DNA of 10,056 nucleotides from Eubacterium sp. GTDB taxonomy: Bacteria; Bacillota; Clostridia; Lachnospirales; Lachnospiraceae. The DNA lies in assembly GCA_003520145.1 (NCBI GenBank), contig DOVJ01000059.1, positions 1-10,056 of the forward strand, read 5' to 3'. Shown piece after piece: positions 1 to 7,180 of the stretch (positions are counted from its first letter, which is position 1; each line of letters starts with the position of its first letter). Position numbers and translations under genes: made by a program. The notes beneath the pieces are model-generated. The model worked only from the letters and a program-made list of their open reading frames with translations, had not been told where the DNA came from and made no database searches.

Positions 1-1
1 C

Positions 2-934
2 AACAGAAGGAATCTTGAGGTGGATTTCTTTGGTGGTGAGCCTCTTATGAACTGGGAGGTGTGCAAGGAGACGGTCCTTTATGCGAGATCCATAGAGAAG
101 AAGTTCAACAAGAACTTCAGATTTACTCTTACTACGAATGGTATGCTCATCGATGATGAGGTTATCGATTTTTGTAATGAACATATGCACAATGTTGTGT
201 TATCTCTTGATGGCAGGAAGGAAGTGCATGACAGAACGAGGAAGGACTATGCGGGTAATGGAAGCTTCGATAGAATCGTTCCAAAGTTCCAGGAGTTCGT
301 AAAGAGACGTGGTGACAAGAACTACTATATGCGCGGAACATTTACACATCTGAATACTGATTTTACAGAAGATATATTCAAGATGGCTGATCTTGGCTTT
401 ACTGAGCTTAGTATGGAGCCTGTTGTATGTGCGCCCAATGATCCGCTTGCACTTACTAAGGATGATCTGCCTGTTCTTTTTGAGCAGTATGAGATACTCG
501 CGAAGGATATGATCAGAAGGAAGAAGGAGGGCAAGCCTATAACCTTCTATCACTATATGATAGATCTTAAGGGTGGTCCTTGCGTATATAAGAGAATATC
601 TGGATGTGGTTCCGGTACTGAGTACATGGCTGTTACGCCTTGGGGTGACCTCTATCCGTGCCATCAGTTTGTCGGAGAGGAGGACTTCCTTCTTGGCAAT
701 ATATGGGATGGCGTTAAGAATGATGCTGTAAGGGATGAATTCAGAGCCTGCAACGCTTATGCGCGGGAAGAGTGCAAGGATTGCTGGGCAAAGCTCTACT
801 GTTCTGGCGGTTGTGCGGCGAATGCTTATCATGCAACTGGAAGTGTTAGTGGCGTGTACGAGTATGGATGTGAGCTTTTTAAGAAGAGAATAGAGTGTGC
901 TATCATGGTTCAGGTTGCTGAGGAAAATGTATAG
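2..934 (+). CDS. scfB: Thioether cross-link-forming SCIFF peptide maturase, radical SAM/SPASM protein (5' end missing)
   Basis: Seen: the frame is open from the first bases of the window to a TAG at 932-934, giving 310 residues with no start. A GTG at position 20 is only an internal valine codon, because good family sequence (RRNLEVDFFGGEPLMNW) continues upstream of it. The SAM-binding GGEP motif is at 32-43. The C-terminal part has a Cys-rich SPASM pattern: Cys at 581-583 and 605-607, then TPWGDLYPCHQF, and a final cluster of the form CKDCWAKLYCSGGC. Known of the family: ScfB uses SAM and auxiliary [4Fe-4S] clusters to form Cys-to-alpha-carbon thioether links in the short Cys-rich peptide ScfA (SCIFF), in the cytoplasm of Clostridia. 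Inferred: about 150 N-terminal residues, including the CxxxCxxC cluster motif, lie outside the window, and scfA is probably just upstream. Other SPASM peptide maturases are less likely, given the close match around the TPWGDLYPCHQF segment. Confidence 0.9.
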   Translation, partial: NRRNLEVDFFGGEPLMNWEVCKETVLYARSIEKKFNKNFRFTLTTNGMLIDDEVIDFCNEHMHNVVLSLDGRKEVHDRTRKDYAGNGSFDRIVPKFQEFVKRRGDKNYYMRGTFTHLNTDFTEDIFKMADLGFTELSMEPVVCAPNDPLALTKDDLPVLFEQYEILAKDMIRRKKEGKPITFYHYMIDLKGGPCVYKRISGCGSGTEYMAVTPWGDLYPCHQFVGEEDFLLGNIWDGVKNDAVRDEFRACNAYAREECKDCWAKLYCSGGCAANAYHATGSVSGVYEYGCELFKKRIECAIMVQVAEENV

Positions 935-966
935 CAAGAATTCGCAAAAACTCTTGATTTTTTGCG
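935..966 (+). terminator. Possible weak terminator after scfB, with alternative hairpins
   Basis: Seen: CAAGA (935-939) can pair with TCTTG (952-956), and this is followed by ATTTTTT (957-963), a poor but terminator-like hairpin and T-run. A second, mutually exclusive pairing is CGCAAAAA (943-950) with TTTTTGCG (959-966), an exact 8-bp stem. Both stems are A/T rich and the T-run overlaps the next promoter's -35 box. Termination of scfB transcripts here is inferred and would probably be incomplete. Confidence 0.3.
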
Positions 967-982
967 TGATTTTACTTATACT
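954..982 (+). promoter_or_regulatory. Sigma-A type promoter for the envelope/c-di-AMP operon
   Basis: Seen: TTGATT at 954-959 and TATACT at 977-982 are separated by 17 bases, which is close to the vegetative consensus in both boxes and in spacing. The expected transcript start is near 989, giving a leader of about 33 bases before the ATG at 1022. It is the only convincing promoter found before cdaA, and all following genes are tightly packed, so it probably drives the whole run to argS. There is no room for a riboswitch in the short leader. Confidence 0.65.
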
Positions 983-1021
983 TTAAGGTAGTATACCATA
1001 GTGGGAGATATTGCTTTTGGT

Positions 1022-2017
1022 ATGAGCAAAAAGAAGAAGAGAAGATTAAAAAAGAGTGTCAAGTATTCTATGGCCGCGGGAGGAATTGCTCTGGCGGTTA
1101 TAGGTGTGACTATACTGGGATCTAAGGGCAAGGCACCGAAGAAAGAGCCTGTTAAGAGTGTGACTACCACATCGTCCATACTCACGGACGAACAGGTTAA
1201 GGAACTTCTTAAGGGGGATGCGCCTGTTATTCAGATGGATGATTTTAAGATCAGTCAGGGCGAACAGATAGTTGTTACGTCTACGCCTGGAGAGGGTGTT
1301 CTTCGATATTCTTCGACTAACGAGGATGTTGTTATTGTCGAGGATGATGGAACCATAACTGCGGTTGCACCTGGTGTTGCTGCTATAACTGTTACTAGTG
1401 GTACTAAGACGGATTCTGTTATCGTGGAGGTCGTTGAACATCAGGAAGATAAGGGAACGAACAATCTTCCGCTCTACACTGAGGTTATAAGCAATGTTGT
1501 TGTGGAACCGAATATTCCGAAGAACGATACGACTGTAGTAAGCGGCGAGACTACGACTAAGGCTGCCGCACAGTCAACCGCACAGCCGATCACGCAGCCT
1601 GTCACGCAAAGTCAGACAGTTCAGTCTACAACTAAGGTAAGCGAGCAGACTACTAAGTCACAGGATATCCCTGTGGTTACAGAGAAGTTATACAGTATAG
1701 ATCTGTATGATTATCTTGAGAGCTTTGGGTTTGTAAAGAAACTTGGCAACGCTTATATATATTCGAAGGCTACCGATGCTGATGCACAGGTTATCATAGA
1801 GAATAAGTGTACTCATATATATCTTAAGGATTCGAATCTTGAGTGCGTGAGTGCGCTAAAGAAAGTTGTAGCACTTTTGCTTCCAGGAAGTTATGAGGAT
1901 GCCATGGATAAGCTTCTTCATGCTAATGGTGATTCTTATTATGTGATGGATGGACGTGGGGTTCAGGTTATCGCAAGAAAAGAATCGGAACACAGACAGA
2001 TTATCATATACAATTAA
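1022..2017 (+). CDS. Membrane-anchored protein with a bacterial Ig-like (BIG2) domain and an unrecognised C-terminal domain
   Basis: Seen, on the 331-residue product: a very basic N-terminus (MSKKKKRRLKK), one membrane segment at about 17-33, then an extracytoplasmic part. Residues about 69-137 look like a BIG2 Ig-like fold (LRYSSTNEDVV, then DDGTITAVAPGVAAITV). Residues about 169-218 are a Thr/Gln/Ser-rich low-complexity linker. Residues about 222-331 form a compact domain I do not recognise. Start choice: the frame also has a GTG at 1001, but that lies only about 12 bases from the predicted transcript start, while ATG 1022 gives a standard signal-anchor and has GGGAG at 1003-1007, rather far upstream. 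Role: BIG2 domains occur in surface and adhesion proteins, but no function can be assigned here. It is first in the operon leading to cdaA, which suggests an envelope role. There is no LPXTG sorting signal or lipobox; the hydrophobic segment is probably an uncleaved anchor. Confidence 0.8.
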   Translation: MSKKKKRRLKKSVKYSMAAGGIALAVIGVTILGSKGKAPKKEPVKSVTTTSSILTDEQVKELLKGDAPVIQMDDFKISQGEQIVVTSTPGEGVLRYSSTNEDVVIVEDDGTITAVAPGVAAITVTSGTKTDSVIVEVVEHQEDKGTNNLPLYTEVISNVVVEPNIPKNDTTVVSGETTTKAAAQSTAQPITQPVTQSQTVQSTTKVSEQTTKSQDIPVVTEKLYSIDLYDYLESFGFVKKLGNAYIYSKATDADAQVIIENKCTHIYLKDSNLECVSALKKVVALLLPGSYEDAMDKLLHANGDSYYVMDGRGVQVIARKESEHRQIIIYN

Positions 2018-2024
2018 ATTGATC

Positions 2025-2029
2025 AGGAG
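2025..2029 (+). promoter_or_regulatory. Ribosome binding site of the two-TM protein gene
   Basis: AGGAG lies six bases before the ATG at 2036 and fixes that start, in the 18-base gap after the Ig-like protein gene. Confidence 0.7.
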
Positions 2030-2035
2030 AAAACC

Positions 2036-2437
2036 ATGGTAAATGAAAGTAAGGTCAAGATGATGACCAAGATGGCTGTATATGAGAAGAGAGAAGGAAA
2101 AGAAGATATCGCGGTCTGCAGATTTTTCAAATCTGATTATGTCGGACTCGGAATTATCAAGACTGCTGTTGCAGTTACTGTATCATCGCTTCTCATAGGA
2201 TTTATATATGTGATTTGCAACATCGACAGTTACCTTAAGAATGTTGCGAATCTAAACTATAAGGAACTTGTGTGGTCCTTTGGAGGCTATTACCTTGCGG
2301 CCCTTATCATATTCGCTATCATATCATTTTTCTTTTATTCTTATCGATATGATGAGGCAGCCCGTAACATAAAGGCCTATACCAAAAGACTTAAGATACT
2401 GGACAAATACTATAAAAGAGGCGGAAAGAAAAAATGA
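2036..2437 (+). CDS. Small two-TM membrane protein of unknown function
   Basis: Seen: 133 residues with a polar, basic N-terminal part (1-36), a membrane segment at about 39-61, a short outside loop (62-82), a second membrane segment at about 83-103, and a basic C-terminal helix ending in KRGGKKK. Both ends are therefore expected in the cytoplasm. I see no catalytic motif. Context: it starts 18 bases after the Ig-like protein gene, and its stop overlaps the next start as ATGA at 2434-2437, so translation of the two is probably coupled. From memory, similar small proteins (with a segment like MAVYEK...FKSDYVG near the N-terminus) occur in other Lachnospiraceae, but this could not be checked here. 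Inference: a partner or assembly factor for the following polytopic protein or for the CdaA/CdaR complex. A function cannot be assigned. Confidence 0.8.
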   Translation: MVNESKVKMMTKMAVYEKREGKEDIAVCRFFKSDYVGLGIIKTAVAVTVSSLLIGFIYVICNIDSYLKNVANLNYKELVWSFGGYYLAALIIFAIISFFFYSYRYDEAARNIKAYTKRLKILDKYYKRGGKKK

Positions 2438-3438
2438 TAACACGTATGCTCGAGATAAAAGAAAGATTAGTTAGTATATATGGCAGGTATGATAGATATA
2501 TCATCCCGGCTTTCAAGTTTTTATTCATGCTGATCACTTTGATCATCATTAATTCCAATTTACCTGGTATGTCGAGCCTTAATAATATATTTATAGTACT
2601 CATGGTTTCACTGGTTGCAGCAGTTATGCCTAATGGCGCGATTGCTCTTTTTGCCGGAACATTTATGGGTCTTGATATACTCGGAAGCTCGATAGAGCTT
2701 GGAGCTATAGTGATAATTACGCTTATAGTGCTCTTTTGTATGTATTTCAGATATTCTCCGAGAGAGGGTTATATAGCTGTTATCACTGCAGTCTGCTTTG
2801 CGCTTAAGATTCCTTATTTAATCCCTGTTATAGCTGGACTTACGCTCAGCGTGTTCTCGGTGATACCTGTGATCATAGGAATCTATGGCTATTATGTTAT
2901 GAAGTTTGCTGTGGATTATGATAAGTCACTTGATGAGATGACCACTACGAACGTTATGGAAAATGTTCGCTACATCCTCAACGGTTTGTTCAATAACAGA
3001 GCTATGATCGGTTTCTGCGTTGTGTTTGCTGTTACCATCATCATAATCAATGTAATTAAGAAATTTTCGATGGATTACGCATGGCTCATAGCTGTCGGCG
3101 TTGGCTGCGTATCTAATATCATTCTTATGATCATAGTGAATGTGGCTTTTTCAGCAGGTATCAGCTACATAGGTATCATATTAGGCAATATACTTGGTGC
3201 TTTGCTTGGTATATTCCTGTACTTCATGGTATTCTCGGCTGATTATACGAGAACTGAGAATGTCAGATTTGAGGATGATGATTATTATTACTTTGTAAAA
3301 GCTGTTCCGAAGTATTCGGTTAACAGAAAGAAGCTCTCTGTTCAGAAGATCAATTCGAGAAAGCTTCGCGTGACAACAGATAAGTCGGCTTCTGCAGCTG
3401 ATCCAGAGGATGATCCGACAGAGATCATGGATCTGTAA
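2434..3438 (+). CDS. Polytopic membrane protein of unknown function with a conserved-looking acidic/aromatic tail
   Basis: Seen: 334 residues with about eight or nine hydrophobic segments (roughly 22-41, 51-66, 67-84, 89-105, 113-138, 139-158, 189-208, 215-235, 241-266). A short soluble stretch at 160-188 separates an N-terminal bundle from a C-terminal one. The tail from about 267 is hydrophilic and holds VRFEDDDYYYFVKAVPK at 277-293, then a basic region and an acidic end. There is no ATP-binding or transporter signature I can name. The start at 2434 is supported by the ATGA overlap with the gene before and GGAAAG at 2423-2428. Context: cdaA begins 40 bases downstream. From memory, related proteins with this tail motif lie beside cdaA in other Lachnospiraceae, but this is unchecked. 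Inference: a membrane partner of CdaA, or an envelope transporter or scaffold governed with it. An automatic label such as permease would not be supported by any motif seen. Confidence 0.8.
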   Translation: MITRMLEIKERLVSIYGRYDRYIIPAFKFLFMLITLIIINSNLPGMSSLNNIFIVLMVSLVAAVMPNGAIALFAGTFMGLDILGSSIELGAIVIITLIVLFCMYFRYSPREGYIAVITAVCFALKIPYLIPVIAGLTLSVFSVIPVIIGIYGYYVMKFAVDYDKSLDEMTTTNVMENVRYILNGLFNNRAMIGFCVVFAVTIIIINVIKKFSMDYAWLIAVGVGCVSNIILMIIVNVAFSAGISYIGIILGNILGALLGIFLYFMVFSADYTRTENVRFEDDDYYYFVKAVPKYSVNRKKLSVQKINSRKLRVTTDKSASAADPEDDPTEIMDL

Positions 3439-3439
3439 G

Positions 3440-3451
3440 ACTAGTACTAGT
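3440..3451. repeat. 12-base perfect palindrome made of two ACTAGT units
   Basis: ACTAGT occurs twice head to tail at 3440-3445 and 3446-3451; as each unit is itself palindromic, the whole is a perfect inverted repeat. It lies in the 40-base gap between the polytopic membrane gene and cdaA, about 14 bases before the ribosome binding site. It is too short and A/T rich to be a terminator, and no T-run follows. It might be a protein-binding site, or chance. Confidence 0.3.
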
Positions 3452-3464
3452 ACATTATTAAGGA

Positions 3465-3471
3465 AAGGAGG
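3465..3471 (+). promoter_or_regulatory. Strong ribosome binding site of cdaA
   Basis: AAGGAGG, a full Shine-Dalgarno match, lies seven bases before the ATG at 3479. It decides that start over the longer open frame from 3410, whose first 23 codons would overlap the preceding gene and encode no family sequence. Confidence 0.85.
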
Positions 3472-3478
3472 AGATGGC

Positions 3479-4354
3479 ATGTTCAAGGATTTCATAGATG
3501 ATTATCTGTCACAGATATATTGGCCGAGCGTGGGCGTAGTAGATGTGATAGAGATACTTATCATATCGTATGTGCTTTTTGAAGTCATGGTATGGATCAA
3601 GGATACCAGAGCTTGGGCGCTTTTGAAGGGTATTCTTATCATAATTGTATTTTCGCTTGTTGCCATTCTCTTTAATTTCCAGACTATACTGTGGATCGCA
3701 TCGAGAACACTTAGTGTTGGTATCATAGCTTTGGTTGTTATCTTTCAGCCGGAACTTAGACGTGCTCTTGAACAGCTTGGTCAAAAGAGGTTCTTTTCAC
3801 AGTTTAATATATTCGATGATAAGCGTGTCATGGGAGAAAAGTTTAACGATGCAACTGTTGAAGCTTTGATTGATGCTTCTTATAAGCTTGGTAAGACAAG
3901 AACGGGTGCTCTTATAGTCATAGAGCAGGAGAATACTCTTAATGATTATATTAATACAGGTATTCCGGTAGATGCTATAGTTAGTGCACCGCTTCTTATC
4001 AATATATTTGAGCACAATACACCTCTTCATGATGGAGCTGTTGTTGTTCGTGGTGACAGGATAGTGTCTGCTACATGTTATCTTCCTCTTTCTGATGATA
4101 TGAAGATAAGTAAGGAGCTTGGTACCAGACACAGAGCTGCTGTTGGTATAAGCGAGGTTACTGACGCTCTTACTATAGTTGTATCTGAAGAAACTGGAAA
4201 AGTGTCTGTTACGCTTAATGGGCATCTCTATAAGAGGCTTGAAGAGAACAGTCTTAGAAAGTTCCTTACAGAAGCGCAGAAGAAGGAGATTAAGAATAAG
4301 CCTTCTATCAAGAATATCAAGAACATCAAGAGTATAAAGAAAGTAAAGCAATAA
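3479..4354 (+). CDS. cdaA: Diadenylate cyclase CdaA (membrane DAC protein)
   Basis: Role: condenses two ATP into c-di-AMP, the second messenger for potassium, osmolyte and cell-wall homeostasis, at the inner face of the membrane. Seen: 291 residues with three membrane segments (about 21-40, 48-66 and 74-89), the conserved FQPELRRALEQLG that leads into the catalytic DAC domain, the catalytic DGA motif at 185-187 (in NTPLHDGAVVV), and the RHR motif within GTRHRA at 215-220. Both signature motifs are intact, so the enzyme should be active. The product ends in a lysine-rich tail (about 268-291) with Ile-Lys-Asn/Ser repeats. Context: it is followed after 14 bases by cdaR, the standard partner, as in other Firmicutes. 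The genes before it encode envelope proteins of unknown function. The DisA and CdaS types are excluded by the three-TM architecture. Confidence 0.96.
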   Translation: MFKDFIDDYLSQIYWPSVGVVDVIEILIISYVLFEVMVWIKDTRAWALLKGILIIIVFSLVAILFNFQTILWIASRTLSVGIIALVVIFQPELRRALEQLGQKRFFSQFNIFDDKRVMGEKFNDATVEALIDASYKLGKTRTGALIVIEQENTLNDYINTGIPVDAIVSAPLLINIFEHNTPLHDGAVVVRGDRIVSATCYLPLSDDMKISKELGTRHRAAVGISEVTDALTIVVSEETGKVSVTLNGHLYKRLEENSLRKFLTEAQKKEIKNKPSIKNIKNIKSIKKVKQ

Positions 4355-4368
4355 GCAGGGTATATGCC

Positions 4369-5625
4369 ATGAGAAATCTTTTTCTTAAAAATATAGGATT
4401 AAAACTGCTTGCTCTTTTGCTGGCAGTATTTATATGGATGGCTATTGTCAATATCAATGACCCTTCCGAGAGGAAGACCATCTCCAATATACCTGTAACC
4501 GTCTATAATACGGAAGTATTTACAGATAAGGGTTATATGTATTCAATCGTCGATGACACTAATGTTATCTCTGTAGAGGTCAAAGGTCCGAGATCAGTAG
4601 TTGAGAAGCTTAAGGCGAGTGACTTTGTTGCGAAGGCCACGATACCAAATGAATTCTCTACAAGTGCCAAGATCGATGTAGACTGTAAGAAGTCTTTTTC
4701 TGGCATTAACGTTAGCGTAACGCCTCAGATTTCCGAGGTTAAGTTCGATGTGCAGAACCTGATAACCAAGACCCATGATATAACGGTAGAATTAAAGGGT
4801 GATACTGCCGAGGGCTATTATACTGATTCATCGCTTGTCAGCATATCTCCGAGCACTATCAAGATCAGTGGTCCTGAGAAGATAGTTGATAGTATAAAAG
4901 AAGTCAAGATGATATATGATGTAACCGGTGAAAATACGTCTATAACTGCATCTGTTACACCTGTGTTCTTAGATGCTGATGGTAACGTGGTCAAGAAGAA
5001 TAATCTTACACTTTCAAGAGATACTATCACAGTTCGTATCGATATGTATAAGGTCAAGACTGTCCCTGTTAAGTTCGCTTATACAGGTGTTGTTAAGGAT
5101 GGATATAAGCTTAAGACCTTCAAGTCTGATATAGATAAAGTACGTATAGCGGGAACTGCAACGGAGCTTGCGAAGATAACGTCTGTTGATATACCGGCGA
5201 CTCTTATAGATATAACGGATCTTACCGGTGCTAAGACTTATGAGGTAAATGTTTCGCAGTATATACCGACTACGGTTATAGCAGTTGATGAAAAGAATGT
5301 TGCGAATGTTGATGTGGATGTTGAAAAACTCAAGACCCGAAACATATTTGTGACTAATTCAGATATTAAGCTTGAGGGGCTTAATACTCTTTATAATGCT
5401 AATATAAAGAGCGACGGCTTCTATCTGACTATAAGAGGTCCTGAGGAAGATGTTGATAAGGTAAAGCTTTCTGATCTTTCACCGACGATAAATATGATTG
5501 GTCTTTCTTCCGGCGATTATAATCTTAGTATAACGTTCAATACCGGAAATCTTATAGAAGTTGTTGGAACATATAAAGCCAATGTTAGTATAGTTAGCTC
5601 GGGGACTGTAAACGATGAAGAATGA
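4369..5625 (+). CDS. cdaR: CdaA regulator CdaR, YbbR-repeat protein
   Basis: Role: a membrane-anchored extracytoplasmic protein that binds CdaA and modulates c-di-AMP synthesis in Firmicutes where it has been studied. Seen: 418 residues with a basic N-terminus, one membrane segment at about 9-28 (LKLLALLLAVFIWMAIV, typical of the family), then four YbbR-like repeats at roughly 40-128, 134-226, 230-318 and 326-410. The repeats share a recurring element: VKGPRSVVEKL, ISGPEKIVDSI, IAGTATELAKI and IRGPEEDVDKV. Repeat three has lost the Gly-Pro of the others. Start: ATG 4369 with AGGG at 4357-4360; the ATG at 4364 is in another frame. Context: immediately after cdaA. Its 3' end overlaps the next gene by 11 bases. 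In many relatives glmM follows here; it does not in this window. Confidence 0.93.
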   Translation: MRNLFLKNIGLKLLALLLAVFIWMAIVNINDPSERKTISNIPVTVYNTEVFTDKGYMYSIVDDTNVISVEVKGPRSVVEKLKASDFVAKATIPNEFSTSAKIDVDCKKSFSGINVSVTPQISEVKFDVQNLITKTHDITVELKGDTAEGYYTDSSLVSISPSTIKISGPEKIVDSIKEVKMIYDVTGENTSITASVTPVFLDADGNVVKKNNLTLSRDTITVRIDMYKVKTVPVKFAYTGVVKDGYKLKTFKSDIDKVRIAGTATELAKITSVDIPATLIDITDLTGAKTYEVNVSQYIPTTVIAVDEKNVANVDVDVEKLKTRNIFVTNSDIKLEGLNTLYNANIKSDGFYLTIRGPEEDVDKVKLSDLSPTINMIGLSSGDYNLSITFNTGNLIEVVGTYKANVSIVSSGTVNDEE

Positions 5626-7180
5626 AAAACTCGATGAGTTTTTAAGGGAAAACAGGGTATATAGAGAGTATAATCCTAAGGATTATATCAGGAAGGTAGA
5701 GCTTAACAGAGAGATAGGATATATGGATAATTCTATTAAGACATGTCTCTCGGTTAAGCCATCTGCTGGAAAGATAAAGCGTTATCGCAATAAAAAATAC
5801 GAGAGTAATATAAGATTTGGTATAGTTGTGTGTATTATGAATACCGATGAGGATTACTTAAGGCAGATGATTGAGAGCGTCCTTGATCAGACCTATGATA
5901 AGTATCGTTTTTACATCATAGACAGGTCTGACAGGGCGCACGCTTATATAGCCAATATATGTACCGATTATACAGATGAGCGCATTATCTACAGGAAATT
6001 ATCGGATAAATCTACATTTTCATGGGACTTTTTGGCCTGTGATTATGTTGTTTTTATGAATGAACTTGATGTGTTGTGCCCTCAGATGCTTGCTGAGTGT
6101 ATGGAGGTTATCGAGAGAGAACACAGTGAAGTCATATATTGCGACACAGCTCTTTTCAGAAATAAGATGTATAACATCTATAACTGTATTAGAAAACCGG
6201 ATTTTGCAAGGATCAATTACAGTACCTATAATTACATAGGTGATAATCTTGTTGTATCAAAGAATCTTTTTGATGACAGCAACGAATACATGATTATGCC
6301 GGAATCAGGTTCTAATTATAAGCTCTTTATGGCGCTGTGTTATCAGGCGAAGCTTGTATATCATATAAGGGATATACTCTACATAGAGAATAGTAAGAAG
6401 GTTATCAAGAAGAAGATATATGAGAGAGAGGCTGATATAGAATATAATCCGCTGGTTTCTGTTGTGATTATAAGTGACGACAGGCTTTCTACTATGACCA
6501 ATATCATCAATTCCCTGAGAGAAGTGACAGCGTATAGTAATCTTGAGATCATAATCATGGAGAGTGATGATGGCAATGAAGATAAGACGCAGTTATACCG
6601 CTTTTATAAACTGATTAGCTCTGAACGGATATTCAGATTCATGAAGGTTCTGAAGCTTAAGAAAAAAAGCAGTATATATAACTATGCAGCCTCACATGCT
6701 AAGGGAGATTATCTAGTGTTCCTTGATAGTAAGTGTGAGATAATATCTGCTATGTGGGTTGAGAAGCTTCTTGGTTATATAAGGGAACCACAGGTTGCTA
6801 TCGCTTCTCCTAAGGTAGTTAATTCCAAAAAGGATATCATATATGCTGGTGCATATCATACCGATAAGAAAGCTGCAGTTGTTTATGAGAAGGACAGGAA
6901 TAAGGACTTCTCTCGTAATGTCACTATAGCGTGTGACAGGTGTGCCATGGTTAAGAAGGATATCTTCTATCAGCTTGGCGGTTTTGATGAAGCGTATAAT
7001 GAAGATTATATGATATTTGATCTGTCTATGAAAGCTATCGCAGCAGATTATGAGATAGCATATGTGTCGGATTCCTATGTTCTTAGTGATAAGAAACTCA
7101 AGTTTGATGATGACGATAGAAGTGTTTTTGTGAAGAAGTTCAAGGAGGTGCTTTCCTATGACAGGTACCGTGAATGGTAA
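5615..7180 (+). CDS. Tandem GT2-like glycosyltransferase protein, metal-binding motifs degenerate in both domains
   Basis: Seen: 521 residues, no membrane segment, so probably cytoplasmic. A lead-in of about 65 residues is followed by two GT-A (GT2-type) domains. The first spans about 66-260, with the usual MIESVLDQTY segment at 85-94. The second spans about 279-500, with YNYAASHAKGDYLVFL before the metal site and GGFDEAYNEDYMIFDLSMKA at 455-474. Where GT2 enzymes carry DHDDLL or NNDTE, the first domain has NELD (149-152) and the second DSKCE (371-375), so neither has a clean DxD. The acidic residues near the usual catalytic base of domain two (NEDYMIFD) remain. Known of the fold: transfer of a sugar from a nucleotide donor to a polysaccharide or lipid-linked acceptor. 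Inferred: an envelope glycan role from the neighbours, but activity is doubtful. The start overlaps cdaR by 11 bases, with GGGGA at 5601-5605 as a modest binding site. Confidence 0.75.
   Translation: MKNEKLDEFLRENRVYREYNPKDYIRKVELNREIGYMDNSIKTCLSVKPSAGKIKRYRNKKYESNIRFGIVVCIMNTDEDYLRQMIESVLDQTYDKYRFYIIDRSDRAHAYIANICTDYTDERIIYRKLSDKSTFSWDFLACDYVVFMNELDVLCPQMLAECMEVIEREHSEVIYCDTALFRNKMYNIYNCIRKPDFARINYSTYNYIGDNLVVSKNLFDDSNEYMIMPESGSNYKLFMALCYQAKLVYHIRDILYIENSKKVIKKKIYEREADIEYNPLVSVVIISDDRLSTMTNIINSLREVTAYSNLEIIIMESDDGNEDKTQLYRFYKLISSERIFRFMKVLKLKKKSSIYNYAASHAKGDYLVFLDSKCEIISAMWVEKLLGYIREPQVAIASPKVVNSKKDIIYAGAYHTDKKAAVVYEKDRNKDFSRNVTIACDRCAMVKKDIFYQLGGFDEAYNEDYMIFDLSMKAIAADYEIAYVSDSYVLSDKKLKFDDDDRSVFVKKFKEVLSYDRYREW
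7142..7150 (+). promoter_or_regulatory. Strong ribosome binding site inside the upstream coding region
   Basis: AAGGAGGTG is a near-perfect Shine-Dalgarno sequence lying within the last codons of the upstream glycosyltransferase gene. It sets the ATG at 7158 as the start of the next gene and so confirms a 23-base coding overlap. Confidence 0.8.

Noticed and set aside
200..937. Long minus-strand open frame of 245 codons opposite scfB
   Set aside because: It lies wholly antisense to a clear radical SAM protein, encodes no family sequence and arises from the codon use of the sense gene.
1001..1021. GTG start for the Ig-like protein, seven codons longer
   Set aside because: It sits about 12 bases from the expected transcript start; ATG 1022 gives a standard basic-plus-hydrophobic anchor. 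The choice is not certain.
3410..3478. Upstream extension of cdaA by 23 codons
   Set aside because: It overlaps the preceding gene, encodes residues foreign to CdaA, and would ignore the perfect AAGGAGG seven bases before ATG 3479.
3797..4351. 184-codon minus-strand open frame opposite cdaA
   Set aside because: It is antisense to an intact diadenylate cyclase and is Ser/Arg/Ile-rich with no recognisable domain or ribosome binding site.
4355..4368. Possible terminator between cdaA and cdaR
   Set aside because: The 14-base gap has no inverted repeat or T-run; it only holds the cdaR ribosome binding site.
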